From the NCBI GenBank assembly GCA_965248675.1, contig CBDFJZ010000008.1, positions 930,001 through 994,000 of the forward strand: a DNA stretch of 64,000 nucleotides. The letters run 5' to 3'. The translations under genes were made by a program, and so were the position numbers. The notes under the pieces were generated by a model that was not told the origin of the DNA, did not search any database, and worked only from the letters and a program-made list of their open reading frames with translations. The stretch's first letter is position 1. Each line of letters starts with the position of its first letter. The DNA comes from UBA6627 sp965248675 (GTDB lineage: Bacteria > Chloroflexota > Dehalococcoidia > UBA2979). This document shows positions 7,179 to 15,896 of the stretch, piece by piece.

Positions 7179-7964
7179 ATGCCGAGCGCGGCGATCAACG
7201 AGATCGAACTGTTCTACGACGAGCAGAACCCGAACGAGCGCGACGATGCCGTCGTCTTCCTGCACGGGGCCGGCGGCAACCACATGTCGTGGTGGCAACA
7301 GGTGCCGCACTTCCGCGAGCGCTACCGTTGCATCTCGATCGATCACCGTGGCTTCGGACGCTCCCTCGACACGAGCGGCGCCGGGAGCCAGCGGTTCGTC
7401 GACGACCTCGAGGCGTTGCTCGACCACCTCGGTATTGAGCGCACGGCGCTGGTCGCGCAGTCGATGGGCGGGCGATCGGCGATCGGGTTCGCGGTGCGAG
7501 CGCCGGAGCGGGTACGCGCGCTGGTGATGGCGGACACCTGGGGTTTCTTCGCGTGGCCGGAGCTGCGCGAGCACGTCGCCGAACACCGCGCGCAGCAGAG
7601 CGACGCGGCGGCGCCGCTCACGGCGCGCGCCCTCGGGCCGAAGTTCCAGGGGGAGAATCCCGCCGGGACGTTCCTCTACCGGCAGATCTTCGACCTCAAT
7701 CCGCCGCGCGAGGGGCAGTCCGACGACCCGGACGCGCCGACTCGGGACGAGGTGGCGGCGATGGAGGTGCCAACGCTGTTCGTCGTCGGGAGCGAGGACG
7801 GTCTGACGCCGCCCGAGATCATTCGGCAAGTCCATGAGATTGTGCCGGGGTCACAGTTCGAGGAAGTGGCGGAGTGCGGGCACTCCGTCTACTTCGAGGC
7901 TCCGGAGACGTTCAACCAGATCGTCGGTACGTTCCTCGCGAAGCAGATGAAGGCCACGACTTAG
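7179..7964 (+). CDS. alpha/beta hydrolase
   Basis: 261-aa alpha/beta-hydrolase-fold protein. VVFLHGAGGNHMSWW carries the HG oxyanion element; the nucleophile elbow is AQSMGG with Ser95; the acidic residue lies in VVGSEDGLTPP and the catalytic His in ECGHSVYFEAP, so the full triad is present. The 160-190 region forms a short cap. Related enzymes include haloalkane dehalogenases, esterases and C-C hydrolases; the substrate is unknown. A strong SD (GGAGGAG at 7163-7169) lies 9 nt before the ATG at 7179. The gene starts 2 bp after the thioredoxin-fold stop, so it belongs to the same operon. Confidence 0.85.
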   Translation: MPSAAINEIELFYDEQNPNERDDAVVFLHGAGGNHMSWWQQVPHFRERYRCISIDHRGFGRSLDTSGAGSQRFVDDLEALLDHLGIERTALVAQSMGGRSAIGFAVRAPERVRALVMADTWGFFAWPELREHVAEHRAQQSDAAAPLTARALGPKFQGENPAGTFLYRQIFDLNPPREGQSDDPDAPTRDEVAAMEVPTLFVVGSEDGLTPPEIIRQVHEIVPGSQFEEVAECGHSVYFEAPETFNQIVGTFLAKQMKATT

Positions 7965-7998
7965 ATGAGCTTCTCCGCGGAGCGACGAGAGTAAGACG

Positions 7999-8400
7999 AT
8001 GCGGCAACTGAACGTCTTCTTCGACGTCGACAACACCCTGATCATGTGGGACGGCAAGCTCCGCAACCACGCGCACGACGTCTTCACCCGGCTGAAGGAA
8101 GACGGTCACACGATCTACATCTGGTCTGGAGTCGGGATCCGGCGCTGGGACATGCGGCGACACAAGCTGGACGAGTTCGTTGAGGACTACTTCCTGAAGC
8201 CGCTGGAGGACCACCACGAGCGGCTGAAGACCTACGACGTGCACGTCTTCCCGGACTACGTGATCGACGATCACAAGAGCGTCGTGGATGCGTTCTTCGG
8301 CTACCACATCCCGGACATGGCCGGCCCAGACGACCGCAAGCTGCTCGAGGTGCTGGACGCGATCACGGCCTACGCGCAACAGGAACCGGACGGCGCATAG
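7999..8400 (+). CDS. HAD-like phosphatase-fold protein
   Basis: 133-aa protein. FFDVDNTLIMWDG near the N-terminus is the HAD motif I (DxDxT/N variant, both aspartates present). HTIYIWSGVG is motif II-like, with Ser following the hydrophobic strand, and PDYVIDDHKSVVDAF resembles motif IV (DD). The cap domain is missing, so it is a minimal capless HAD such as small-molecule or polynucleotide phosphatases. Last gene of the plus-strand operon, 34 bp after the hydrolase, with its own SD-like GAGAG before the ATG. The substrate is not predictable. Confidence 0.65.
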   Translation: MRQLNVFFDVDNTLIMWDGKLRNHAHDVFTRLKEDGHTIYIWSGVGIRRWDMRRHKLDEFVEDYFLKPLEDHHERLKTYDVHVFPDYVIDDHKSVVDAFFGYHIPDMAGPDDRKLLEVLDAITAYAQQEPDGA

Positions 8401-8408
8401 CCCGGTTC

Positions 8409-8423
8409 GAGGCGGGTCGCCTC
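8409..8423. terminator. short hairpin between convergent genes
   Basis: GAGGCG-GGT-CGCCTC, a 6-bp perfect stem in the 30-bp gap between the convergent HAD-like and unknown genes. No T-run follows on either strand, so it is a weak candidate for a bidirectional terminator. Confidence 0.3.
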
Positions 8424-8430
8424 GGCGCCC

Positions 8431-9195
8431 TCAGCTTTGCGAGTTGAGCGAGATGTGACCCTGGAGCATGGCGGCGACGCGGCCTCGCTCGAGCATCGCC
8501 GCGGCGGGCACCGATTCAGTGGCGGCGTCCTCGGCCTGACCGTAACTCGAGAGGGCGATGCCGACGCGGTTGTCCTCGTCCATGCGCAGCAGGGGCTCGA
8601 CGATCGAGTAGATCGAGCAGCCCTCGCGGCGCCCGGGTGCGCCGGCGACGTAGGAGGCCCAGTCGATCGCGCGCTCGCGGATGTCGTAGTGCGAGAACAG
8701 GCGGTAGTCGAGATCCCAGCGGTCGGGATCGTTGAAGCACTCCGCGTCCCAGTCGATTCCGATCGGGCGATCGGAGATGCTCAGGGGGTCGAGCGCGACC
8801 AGCCAGAGCGACGTGGCGAGCGCGAGCGGCGTCTGTCCGTGGCGATCGCCGGTCGCGGTCCACGAGAGCGCATACGTCGCGCCCATCGCGCCGGTGACTC
8901 GCTGATCGACGTGCAGCCCCGCCGCGAGCAACGTGCGCGTGACGAGCACGTGGCCAATGAACCGCGCCTCGGCGTCGGCGGTGGCCTGCTCGCCGCTCGG
9001 CAGCGTGAGCGCTGCTTCTTCGTTGGGTTCGAAGCAGGCGAAGGTGCTGCGAAGACCGCAGTCATACCCGAGGGCGCCCGGTTGCCCGAGCGACTCCAGC
9101 AGTCGATCGAGGGCGCTCGGATCCGCGACCGTCCCGCGATCGCGGGCGTCGGGCCACAGTTCGAGCGCGAGCGTCAGCGTGTCGCGATCCGTCAC
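8431..9195 (-). CDS. protein of unknown function
   Basis: 254-aa protein that I do not recognise. It has no signal peptide, membrane span or clear catalytic motif. Notable segments are CGLRSTFACFEPNEEAA near residue 45, the DWDAECFNDPDRWDLDYR block rich in Asp and Trp, and a C-terminal segment ending LQGHISLNSQS. The GTG at 9193-9195 is the preferred start because the in-frame extension (to 9279) would overlap the divergent DUF192 gene and is compositionally unlike the rest. Codon use is similar to neighbours, so it looks native. Convergent with the HAD-like gene and divergent from the DUF192 gene. Confidence 0.6.
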   Translation of the reverse strand: MTDRDTLTLALELWPDARDRGTVADPSALDRLLESLGQPGALGYDCGLRSTFACFEPNEEAALTLPSGEQATADAEARFIGHVLVTRTLLAAGLHVDQRVTGAMGATYALSWTATGDRHGQTPLALATSLWLVALDPLSISDRPIGIDWDAECFNDPDRWDLDYRLFSHYDIRERAIDWASYVAGAPGRREGCSIYSIVEPLLRMDEDNRVGIALSSYGQAEDAATESVPAAAMLERGRVAAMLQGHISLNSQS

Positions 9196-9242
9196 CGCGC
9201 GAGCGTCGCAGTGGCACCCGGATCGTGTCAACGGACGCTCGG

Positions 9243-9248
9243 TACCAT
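9243..9248 (+). promoter_or_regulatory. -10 box (TACCAT) for the DUF192 gene
   Basis: TACCAT ends 6 nt before an in-frame GTG at 9255 and 15 nt before the ATG at 9264. This is compatible with a leaderless transcript starting at the GTG. Confidence 0.45.
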
Positions 9249-9263
9249 CACAGGGTGAGGCGA

Positions 9264-9887
9264 ATGGCGACGCCCGCACGAAGGATGCTCGGAGTCGCCT
9301 TCGGCAGCGCCGCGTTGCTCGGCGTCGCCTGCAGCGGCGACGCCGCCGAGCACAGCACCACGCCGAGTCCGCCGATCGTCACGGATACGCCCTCGGTTGA
9401 CGCGACCACGGCTCAGCCGACGCCGACCGCGACGCCGCACGTCGTCGTCACCGCAAGTCCGGACGAGCCGGTCGCGTCCACGGCTTTCATCCCCGCCAGC
9501 GAACTGCCGGAGGCCGTGTTGACGGCCGCCGACGGCTCGGTGTTCATCCTCCCGATCGAGGTGCCGCCACGTACCGAATACAGCATCGGACTGTCGGGCC
9601 GCCTCGAGCTGGGCGAGCGCGGGATGCTGTTCTGGTACCCGGAGCCGGTGCGGCAGAGCTTCTGGATGCGCAACACCCACTACGACCTGTCGATCGCGTT
9701 CGTCGACGGCGACGCGACGATCCTCGAGATCCTTGCGATGGAGGCGGAGTCGTTGCAGCCCCGCCGTCCAGAGCAAGACTACCGTTACGCGATCGAGGCG
9801 CCGCTCGGCTGGTTCGCGGATCGCGAACTCGGTCCGGGCGATCGCGCGATCCTCGACTTCGAGATACCCGACTCGCTCCGCGAGTAG
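9264..9887 (+). CDS. DUF192-family lipoprotein
   Basis: 207-aa protein. An N-terminal signal with Arg residues, a hydrophobic stretch (MLGVAFGSAALLGVAC) and a lipobox cysteine (C23) predict an exported lipoprotein, followed by a Ser/Thr/Pro linker to about residue 75. The C-terminal 120 residues are a DUF192 domain: MLFWYPEPVRQSFWMRNTHY, then DLSIAFVDGDATILEI, and a closing ELGPGDRAILDFEI. DUF192 proteins are small beta-barrels of unknown biochemical function, often exported. ATG 9264 is chosen; GTG 9255 would add three residues and fits the leaderless promoter pattern just as well. Confidence 0.75.
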   Translation: MATPARRMLGVAFGSAALLGVACSGDAAEHSTTPSPPIVTDTPSVDATTAQPTPTATPHVVVTASPDEPVASTAFIPASELPEAVLTAADGSVFILPIEVPPRTEYSIGLSGRLELGERGMLFWYPEPVRQSFWMRNTHYDLSIAFVDGDATILEILAMEAESLQPRRPEQDYRYAIEAPLGWFADRELGPGDRAILDFEIPDSLRE

Positions 9888-9920
9888 CTCCGAGGCGACG
9901 GTAGCGACGCTGCTGCTGGC

Positions 9921-9926
9921 TATACT
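9921..9926 (+). promoter_or_regulatory. -10 box (TATACT) for dienelactone hydrolase
   Basis: TATACT is a near-consensus -10 hexamer, 67 nt before the ATG at 9994 and 33 nt after the previous stop. No good -35 is visible at 16-18 bp. It suggests independent transcription of the downstream gene with a leader of about 60 nt. Confidence 0.4.
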
Positions 9927-9993
9927 CTGCCGAGCGCCCAGCGGATTTTGGCCGAGCGCCGCGCGGGCTGGCCGACTACGACAGGGGAAACCG

Positions 9994-10668
9994 ATGCCGG
10001 ACTTCACGATTGAGCACGGGGGCCTCGAGATCGCCGGGTACCTCGCGGAGCCCGAGGACGAGGACGCGAAGGCAGGCCTGATCGTGATCCAGGAGTGGTG
10101 GGGTCTGACCGACGACATCAAGGAGATCGCCGACCGCTACTCGGTGGAGGGCTACCTCGCCTTCGCGCCCGACCTGTACCACGGCCAGTCGGCGAACGAG
10201 CCGGACGAGGCGCGCAAGCTGGCGATGGCGATGGAGCGCGACGTCGCGTCACAGGAGATCGACGCGGCGATCGGCTGGATCAAAACGGCGCATGGCCTCG
10301 ACAAGGTCGGATGCGTCGGCTACTGCATGGGCGGCGGCCTGACGCTCGCGACGGCGATCCGGCCGACCTCGAACGTGGACGCGGTGCATGTGTATTACGG
10401 CGGCGGCATGCCCCCAGCCGAGCAGATCGCGACGATCAAGGTGCCCGTGCTCGGTTCGTACGGCGCCGAGGATGCAGGGATCCCCGTCGACCAGGTCGAC
10501 ATGCTGCGCGCCACCCTCGAGGAGCACGGGGTGGCGAACGACATCACGGTCTACCCCGGGGCCGAGCACTCCTTCTTCAACGACACACGACCGGCGTACC
10601 ACGAGGACGCGGCGCTGGACTCGTGGATGAAATCGGTGGAGTGGTTCGAACAGCACCTGGCGAGCTAG
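9994..10668 (+). CDS. dienelactone hydrolase family protein
   Basis: 224-aa alpha/beta hydrolase of the DLH family (carboxymethylenebutenolidase type). The nucleophile elbow is GYCMGGG with Cys111 in place of Ser, and QEWWG holds the conserved Glu that activates the cysteine in DLH. The catalytic Asp lies in GSYGAEDAGIP and the His in PGAEHSFF. Length and motif order match DLH closely. DLH opens dienelactones in chlorocatechol breakdown, but many paralogs act on unknown esters and no other catechol-pathway gene is nearby. An AGGGG SD precedes the ATG. The IS481 element lies immediately after the stop: the TAG stop is inside the left 6-bp target duplication, so the gene itself stayed intact. 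Confidence 0.85.
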   Translation: MPDFTIEHGGLEIAGYLAEPEDEDAKAGLIVIQEWWGLTDDIKEIADRYSVEGYLAFAPDLYHGQSANEPDEARKLAMAMERDVASQEIDAAIGWIKTAHGLDKVGCVGYCMGGGLTLATAIRPTSNVDAVHVYYGGGMPPAEQIATIKVPVLGSYGAEDAGIPVDQVDMLRATLEEHGVANDITVYPGAEHSFFNDTRPAYHEDAALDSWMKSVEWFEQHLAS

Positions 10669-10669
10669 C
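10664..10669 (+). repeat. left target-site duplication of IS copy 1 (GCTAGC)
   Basis: GCTAGC directly before the element, repeated at 11715-11720 directly after it. It includes the stop codon of the dienelactone hydrolase gene. Confidence 0.85.
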
Positions 10670-11714
10670 TGTAGTTCCCACGAACGTTGTTTACAGCCGT
10701 GAGACGGGGACGTTCCCACCGATGCCGCCGTGCGGTCGAGCGCGATTGTAGTAGTTGAGCCAGCGGTCGAGCGCGCGCAGCCGTTCGGGGTTGGAGCGGT
10801 AACGGCGGATGTAGGCCCATTCATCCTGGAGCGTGCGGATGAAGCGTTCCGCCTTCCCGTTCGTCTGCGGACGGTAGGGCCGGGTCAGGTGCAGCCTGAC
10901 CCCCCGTGCCGCCGCGGTCGCGGTGAAGACGCCAGAGGTGTAGGCCTTCGCGTTGTCGGTCAGCACGCGACGAACGCTGACCCCGCGCTCACCGAAGTGG
11001 GTCGCCGCGCGGGCGAGGAACGCGGCGCAGGTGACGCCTCGCTCATCGGCGAGCGCCTCGACGTACGCGTAGCGGCTGTGGTCGTCGACGGCAACGTGCA
11101 GATAGTCGACGCCACGAGAGCGCCGGGCGTGCGGTCCGCTCTGGGTCGCGGCGAAGCCCGGGGCGAAGCGCTTGCCGCCGCCGGGCGGGATGCGACCGAG
11201 CTTCTTCACGTCGATGTGCAGCAGGTCCCCGGGTCTAGGGTGCTCGTAGCGACGGACCGGCTCGCGGGTGACGCGGTGGAGCAGGCTGAGCCGGTTCAGG
11301 CCGGCTCGTCGCAGCACCGCGTAGACGGTGGAGCGCGCCACCCCGAGCGCCCAGGCGATGCGGTGGGGCCCGAACCCCCGTCGTCGGCGCAGCGCGCAGA
11401 TCCGGCGGACGAGCCACCGCGGGGTGCGCCGCGGGTGGCGATGTGGCGCCGAGGAGCGGTCCTCGAGCCCGGCTCTCCCTTCGGTCGCGAAGCGCCGCAC
11501 CCACTTCGTGACGGTCGCTCGCGAAACCCGGAACTGCCGAGCGACCTCGGCCTGGCGCCAGCCGGCCCTGACCTCCTGTACCAGCTCCCAGCGGGTGACT
11601 GGCGTCAGCCGCGCATTACGATGTGCCATGAGGGACCTCTCCGCTATTGATGTGCACTACACACAGCAGCGGACGAGGGACCTCGCTCTGTCAACAACCT
11701 ATGTGGGAACTACA
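10670..11714 (-). mobile_element. IS481-family insertion sequence, copy 1
   Basis: 1045-bp element. The ends are imperfect inverted repeats of about 27 bp (23 identical), starting TGTAGTTCCCAC at 10670 and ending with its complement at 11714; the TGT...ACA termini are typical of IS481. It carries one minus-strand transposase gene. It is flanked on both sides by GCTAGC, a 6-bp target duplication. It is apparently identical over its full length to the copy at 25563-26607, which implies recent transposition. It sits between an intact dienelactone hydrolase and a disrupted hypothetical gene. Confidence 0.9.
10691..11629 (-). CDS. IS481-family transposase (copy 1)
   Basis: 312-aa DDE transposase. 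An N-terminal helix-turn-helix (VARQFRVSRATVTKWVRRF, about residues 29-47) and a second HTH-like segment bind the inverted repeats. The rve/RNase H-fold catalytic domain has D140 in LLHIDVKKLGRI (a motif typical of IS481), D225 in RVLTDNAKAY and E261 in QTNGKAERFIRTL, so the catalytic triad is complete. The C-terminal YYNRARPHGGIGG is the usual ending. Full length and undamaged, therefore probably active. The encoded protein is identical to that of copy 2. Confidence 0.92.
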   Translation of the reverse strand: MAHRNARLTPVTRWELVQEVRAGWRQAEVARQFRVSRATVTKWVRRFATEGRAGLEDRSSAPHRHPRRTPRWLVRRICALRRRRGFGPHRIAWALGVARSTVYAVLRRAGLNRLSLLHRVTREPVRRYEHPRPGDLLHIDVKKLGRIPPGGGKRFAPGFAATQSGPHARRSRGVDYLHVAVDDHSRYAYVEALADERGVTCAAFLARAATHFGERGVSVRRVLTDNAKAYTSGVFTATAAARGVRLHLTRPYRPQTNGKAERFIRTLQDEWAYIRRYRSNPERLRALDRWLNYYNRARPHGGIGGNVPVSRL

Positions 11715-11720
11715 GCTAGC
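11715..11720 (+). repeat. right target-site duplication of IS copy 1 (GCTAGC)
   Basis: Exact copy of 10664-10669 at the right boundary of the element. Confidence 0.85.
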
Positions 11721-11726
11721 GGGAGC

Positions 11727-12319
11727 CTAGGGCGCCGGGACGGTATCGAAGCCCCAGTTGGCGGAGCGGCCATCAACGTCGATCGCCGTCCACACGTCGA
11801 CGTCGGGCGCTGAGCGGGCGGCAGCGCGAATGGCGCCGCTCGCGTTCTTGCTGAAGGCGACGACGTAGCCGTCGAAATACTCAATCTCGGCGTTGCCGCT
11901 AATCGTGACGAGGCGGCGTCCCACGTCGGGAGATCTCCCTGGTCCTGGTAGAACAGCCACCAGACGGCTTCCTCGCGTTGGTCACCCTCGCCCTCGAAAA
12001 AGACGTAGGTGACCGCGAGCCGATGGTCGAGGCGAACCCCGCCGACGGATTGCGTCCAGGCGCTGGAACAGTGCTGGGTCTGAGCGGAGGAACGGGCGAC
12101 GAGCTCGCTCGGGACGCGCGTCTCTCCGAAGAACCAGGCGACGCGATCCACGGCGTCCTCTGCCGAGAAGACCTCCTGGCACGGATTCCACGCCAGCTCG
12201 TCCGTTGCCCCGGCGGGGACCGTTCGATCCTCCGCAGTGACCGCCGCGACGACGACGAGTGCAGCGACCGCCAGAAGCACTGCAGGCGCGGCAACCGAGC
12301 GGGTGAACAGCCGATCCAT
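11727..12319 (-). pseudogene. membrane-anchored/exported hypothetical protein, frame-disrupted
   Basis: The reading frame opens at 12319 with an N-terminal hydrophobic anchor (SVAAPAVLLAVAALVVVAAV) and continues as a plausible exported domain through WNPCQEVFSAEDAVDRVAWF and WWLFYQDQGDLPTW. Near 11915 the protein-like sequence moves to another frame (TISGNAEIEYFDGYVVAF, then DVDVWTAIDVDGRSANWGF) and stops at 11727. A single-base indel joins the two halves, giving about 196 residues. The family is unknown to me. The end lies 7 bp from the IS481 duplication. Either a pseudogene or a sequencing indel. Confidence 0.5.
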
Positions 12320-12352
12320 ATCGGCGTAAGTCTAACGTGAACGAGACGTGCG

Positions 12353-12880
12353 CTAATACCACTCCGTCTCGACGACCTTCGATGCGTGATCGGCGAGCGT
12401 GAGCAACAGCCGTTCGTCGTGATCGTCGAACATTCGGCCGTCGCGGCGGTCGGTGACGTAGAGCGCGCCGCGGACTTCGCCGCCGGCCCAGATCGGCACC
12501 CCGATCAGCTGCTCCATCTCCGGGTGATTGGAGGGGAACCCGAACGCTTGCGCGTGATCCTCGACGTGGTCGTAGCGGACGGGCCGGCCGTCGAAGCGGA
12601 GCGAGCCGAGTGGGCCATGGCCCTGCGGCGGCGTCTTGAGGCGGCGCAGCGTCGCGTCGTCGAGCCCGGAGACGACGAAGCCCTCGGTGTTGTCCTGCGC
12701 ATCCGTGACCGCGAGCGCGGCGTATTCGGCGCCGGTCAACGAGCGCGCGAGGTCGCAGACGAGCTGCAGCGCCTCGTCCGGGCGATGGTTCGCGGGGAGC
12801 GTGCCGTTTGCACGCGCCAGTGCGCGGAGCGCCCGCGTTTCCGGGTCCTTGCGGCGACGGAGCAGGTCAGTCAGCGCCAT
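12353..12880 (-). CDS. GAF-domain protein
   Basis: 175-aa protein. A short N-terminal helical segment is followed by one GAF domain (about residues 40-172): LVCDLARSLTGAEYAALAVTD, FPSNHPEMEQLIGVPIWAGG and GALYVTDRRDGRMFDDHDERLLLTLADHAS are the standard landmarks. GAF domains bind small ligands, nucleotides or chromophores. No output domain (kinase, cyclase or HTH) is fused, so it may act as a free sensor module or redox protein. The ATG at 12878-12880 is preceded 6 nt away by TACGCT and by no SD, so a leaderless start is likely; a frame extension to 12895 is not needed. Confidence 0.75.
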   Translation of the reverse strand: MALTDLLRRRKDPETRALRALARANGTLPANHRPDEALQLVCDLARSLTGAEYAALAVTDAQDNTEGFVVSGLDDATLRRLKTPPQGHGPLGSLRFDGRPVRYDHVEDHAQAFGFPSNHPEMEQLIGVPIWAGGEVRGALYVTDRRDGRMFDDHDERLLLTLADHASKVVETEWY

Positions 12881-12886
12881 GGGGTG

Positions 12887-12892
12887 AGCGTA
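12887..12892 (-). promoter_or_regulatory. -10 box (TACGCT) for the GAF gene
   Basis: Minus-strand TACGCT, 6 nt upstream of the ATG at 12880, with no SD between. Confidence 0.45.
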
Positions 12893-12931
12893 CACAGCGC
12901 TGGCGCGATCGGTCGAAGCGTCGGCGGTAGG

Positions 12932-14210
12932 TCAGTCGACCGTCGGTGACTCGCGCTGAACGACCTGGGGCTCGGCGCTGGCCGGCGGTGCGAGCGGGAT
13001 CGACTGCTCGGGAAGATGCCCGTTCGTGACGCCGTTCTCCTGTCCGCCATCGCGCCCGTGTGGCGCCTGCTCTCGATCCGCCTCGGAACGATCGGTCGCG
13101 GGGGCCGATGCCGGCGCGGAGCGGCGGCGCGCGGATGGCGGTCGACGGCGTACCCGCTCGAGGTGAAGAAGCGGAGCGTGCCGGGGACGACGACGATCGC
13201 CAGCCGGGTGCCGGCGGCAGGCGGCGCCAGGTCCCATTCCCAGCGGGCGACGACGGTCCGCCGCCCCTCCGCATCGAGGCGCACCCGCACGTTCCAGGCC
13301 GGGCCCTCGGGAATCGCGCGTTCAACGGTCCCGATGAGGCCCGCGCCGAGATCCTGCTCGCCGGGATCGCGAACATCGCCGAGGGGTGCGCCATCGCCGT
13401 GGCTGTCGGCTCGATCGGCGGCATCTTCGGTCCGGCGAGCGCTCCGACGCCCGCCTCGCGCAGCTCGCCGTCGTGCCAGGTGCCGTCGATCAGTCGCTGG
13501 TAGCCGACGAGCTCCGCGACGATCGTGGAAGACGGCGAGGCGAGGACGCGCGCGGTCGGTCCCAGCTGGAGCACCCGCCCCTGCATGAAAACCGCAACGA
13601 CGTCGGCGAAGGCGCTCGCCTCGCGGACGTCCTGCGTGGCCACGAGCGCCGTGATGCCGAAGTCATGCAACAGGTCGCCGAGCAGTTCGCGCCAGAGCGA
13701 GCGCTGCAGCTCGCCGAGCGTCGCCGCCGGTTCGTCGAGCAGCAGCAGGTCAGGCCGAGGCGCGATCGCGCGCGCCAGTGCGACACGCCCGCGCGCTTCC
13801 GGCGACAGCTCGGCGACCTGGCGCGTGGCGTGTTCGCCAAGTCCGATGTGCAACAGCAGCTCGTCCGCCTGCTGGAGGCAGCGCTCCTCGGCCCAGCCGC
13901 GGGCGCGCATGCCGAACGCGACGTTGTCGCGCGCGGTCTGCGTCTCGAAGAGGGCGAGATCCTGGAAGACGAGCCCGATCCGTCGTTGATGGGCCGGCCG
14001 ATTCATCACGGCGACGCCGTCGATCAGCACCTCGCCGCGATCGAGCGGATCGAGGCCGGCAATCGCGCGCAGGAGCGCGGTTTTGCCTGTACTGGCGGGC
14101 CCGAGGAGCGAGGCGATCCGGCCATCCTCGATCTCGAGCGAGACGCCGTTGAGCGCGGCGGCGCCCGGGCGGGCGCGGCGCGCGAGCGAGCGGACGGCGA
14201 GCGAGGCCAC
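12932..14210 (-). pseudogene. ABC transporter ATPase (ThiQ/FbpC-like) with disrupted C-terminal region
   Basis: The ATPase part (14210 to about 13440) is intact: Walker A GPASTGKTALL, Q-loop VFQDLALF, Walker B LLLLDEPAATL. The signature is the unusual LSPEARGR in place of LSGGQ. After about 13430 the sequence that looks like a TOBE-type domain (LIGTVERAIPEG, then RRTVVARWEWDLAPPAAGTR) is in a different frame, and a second shift near 13130 leads to the end SAEPQVVQRESPTVD and a stop at 12932. Two indels are needed to restore one protein of about 425 aa. The GTG start at 14210 lies 1 bp after the permease stop. Probably powers uptake of thiamine, iron or molybdate-like substrates. Pseudogene or sequence error cannot be settled here. 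Confidence 0.6.
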
Positions 14211-14211
14211 G

Positions 14212-15797
14212 TCAGAACTCCGTGATCTCCCGGGGGCGCCGGTACTCGATGGTAACGAACACGAAGGCGACCAGCAGAACGATCACCGCCGCCAGCGCGA
14301 ACGCCTGTCCGTCGGCGCGCGGAGTCTGACGCTCCAGCGCGAAGGCGATCGCCGCCGAGGCGGGCGCGGTATCGAGGCGATGTAGCAGCAGCGCGGCGCC
14401 AAGCTCGCCCAGCGACCAGGCGATCGCGAGGACGCTCGCGAGCAGAAGGTGGGCGGCGAGCGCGGGGGCGGCGAGCCGCCGCCAGCTCGTCCACCGAGAC
14501 GCGCCAAGCACCGTGGCCGCCTCGATGTCGGTGCGGACACGCGAGCGGGCACCGGGCAGCACCGCACGGACGATCAGCGGCAAGGCGATTCCGATGTGAA
14601 TGAACAGCAGCCACGAGGGGCTATCAAGGCCGCCCGACCGCAGCCCAGCCGCGAGTACCACGGGCAGGAAGAACGGGAGGAACAGTACCGCCTCGACCGA
14701 GGCGGGCGCCCAGCCCCGCAGCGGCGCGATCACCACCGCGACGATGAAACCGAGGGGAAGCGAGACGACGAGCGAGACCACGGCGAGGATCACCGCCCGG
14801 CGGAGCGCTGAGGTCGGATCGACCTCGAGCGGACGCGCTGCCTCGAACAGAGCGGCGAAGTTCGCGCCGGTCACCTGTTCGGCGGCACCGATCGTGACCC
14901 CCCCCCCCCGTGGAGCAAGGCGAACAACGGCCCGAGCGCGACGAGGAACCCCAGCAACGCCGACGCCACGAGCACGCCGATCTGCTTCGCGGACAGGGTC
15001 TCGAGGGCAACGGGCTCCGGCCGGCTCGACCCGACGCGGAACACCGGCCGGCAGCGGGCGAATACGAGCAGCGCCAGCGACACGAGGAGCGCGAGCAGGA
15101 TCGCCGCGCCGGCGACCGGCGCTTGATCCTCGAACGGCGCGCCGATCACCTCGGGAAGCACCGGCACGGCGTCGGAGGCGAGCAGGTAGGCGGCTCCGAA
15201 GGCGCTGACCGCGAGGGCGAACGAGAGCGCCCATCCGGCGGCGAGCGTCGTTCCGAGCGCCGGCAAATAGAGCTGGCGGATGAGCCGCAGGCTCCCGAAG
15301 CCGAGCGTGCGCGCGGTCTGGGCGGCCTGCGGATCGAGGCTCGTCCAGGCGCCACCCGACAGGCGAATGCCAACGGCGAGGCCAAAGCCCGCATGCACCA
15401 GGATCAGCAGCGACACGCCTCCGTCGAGCATCCAGCCGGCGCCGAGCGCGATCCCTAGCACCGGGGTCACGATCGGCAGCGTCAGCAGCGCGCGCAGCGT
15501 CCGCCGACCCGGAAACACCACCCGGGCGCCCGCCCAGCCAAGCGGGATCGCGAGCGCGACGCCGAGCGTCGAGGCGACCGCTGCCTGCCAAACGCTGGAC
15601 CAGGCGGCCGACCACACCGCGCCCGACCACGCCGCGCCCGAGAGGGCGTCGGGCAACAGCAGCAACAGCGGCCAAAGCAACAACGCCGCGACAGCGAGGC
15701 CGGCGGCGAGACGGACGCTCGCCGGCAGCGCACTGACATCGAGCTGGCGAGTCAACGACCGCTCGGGATCGGGAAGGGGGCGGGCGAGCGCGGTCAC
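14212..15797 (-). pseudogene. ABC transporter permease (ThiP/FbpB-like), frame broken at a C12 tract
   Basis: Two permease halves lie in different frames. The N-terminal half (15797 to about 14910) has several hydrophobic helices and an EAA-like loop (AAQTARTLGFGSLRLIRQLYLPALG). The C-terminal half (about 14898 to 14212) has a second EAA-like loop (EAATVLGASRWTSWRRLAAPAL). Together they form a roughly 528-aa duplicated-domain permease like ThiP or FbpB. The halves join exactly at 12 consecutive C bases (14898-14909, G on the coding strand); 10 or 13 would restore the frame. No substrate-binding protein gene is nearby, so the transported solute is unknown. The homopolymer could be a phase-variation switch or a sequencing slip. 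Confidence 0.65.
14898..14909. repeat. 12-base poly-C tract inside the permease gene
   Basis: Uninterrupted C12. It is the exact point where the permease reading frame changes; a length of 10 or 13 would give one continuous protein. Confidence 0.9.
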
Positions 15798-15896
15798 AAG
15801 TTCGGTCCTACTGGTTGCGGCCGCCGCTGCTCTTAATTCTAAGGGGATGCGGCCGCCGCCGCTGGTGCCATGGGGATGGCTGGCGCCGGGGGCATC

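Noticed and set aside
10095..10751. Open frame across the dienelactone hydrolase and the IS left end
   Set aside because: It is out of frame with the hydrolase, Arg/Gly-rich, and ends in IS sequence; a high-GC shadow.
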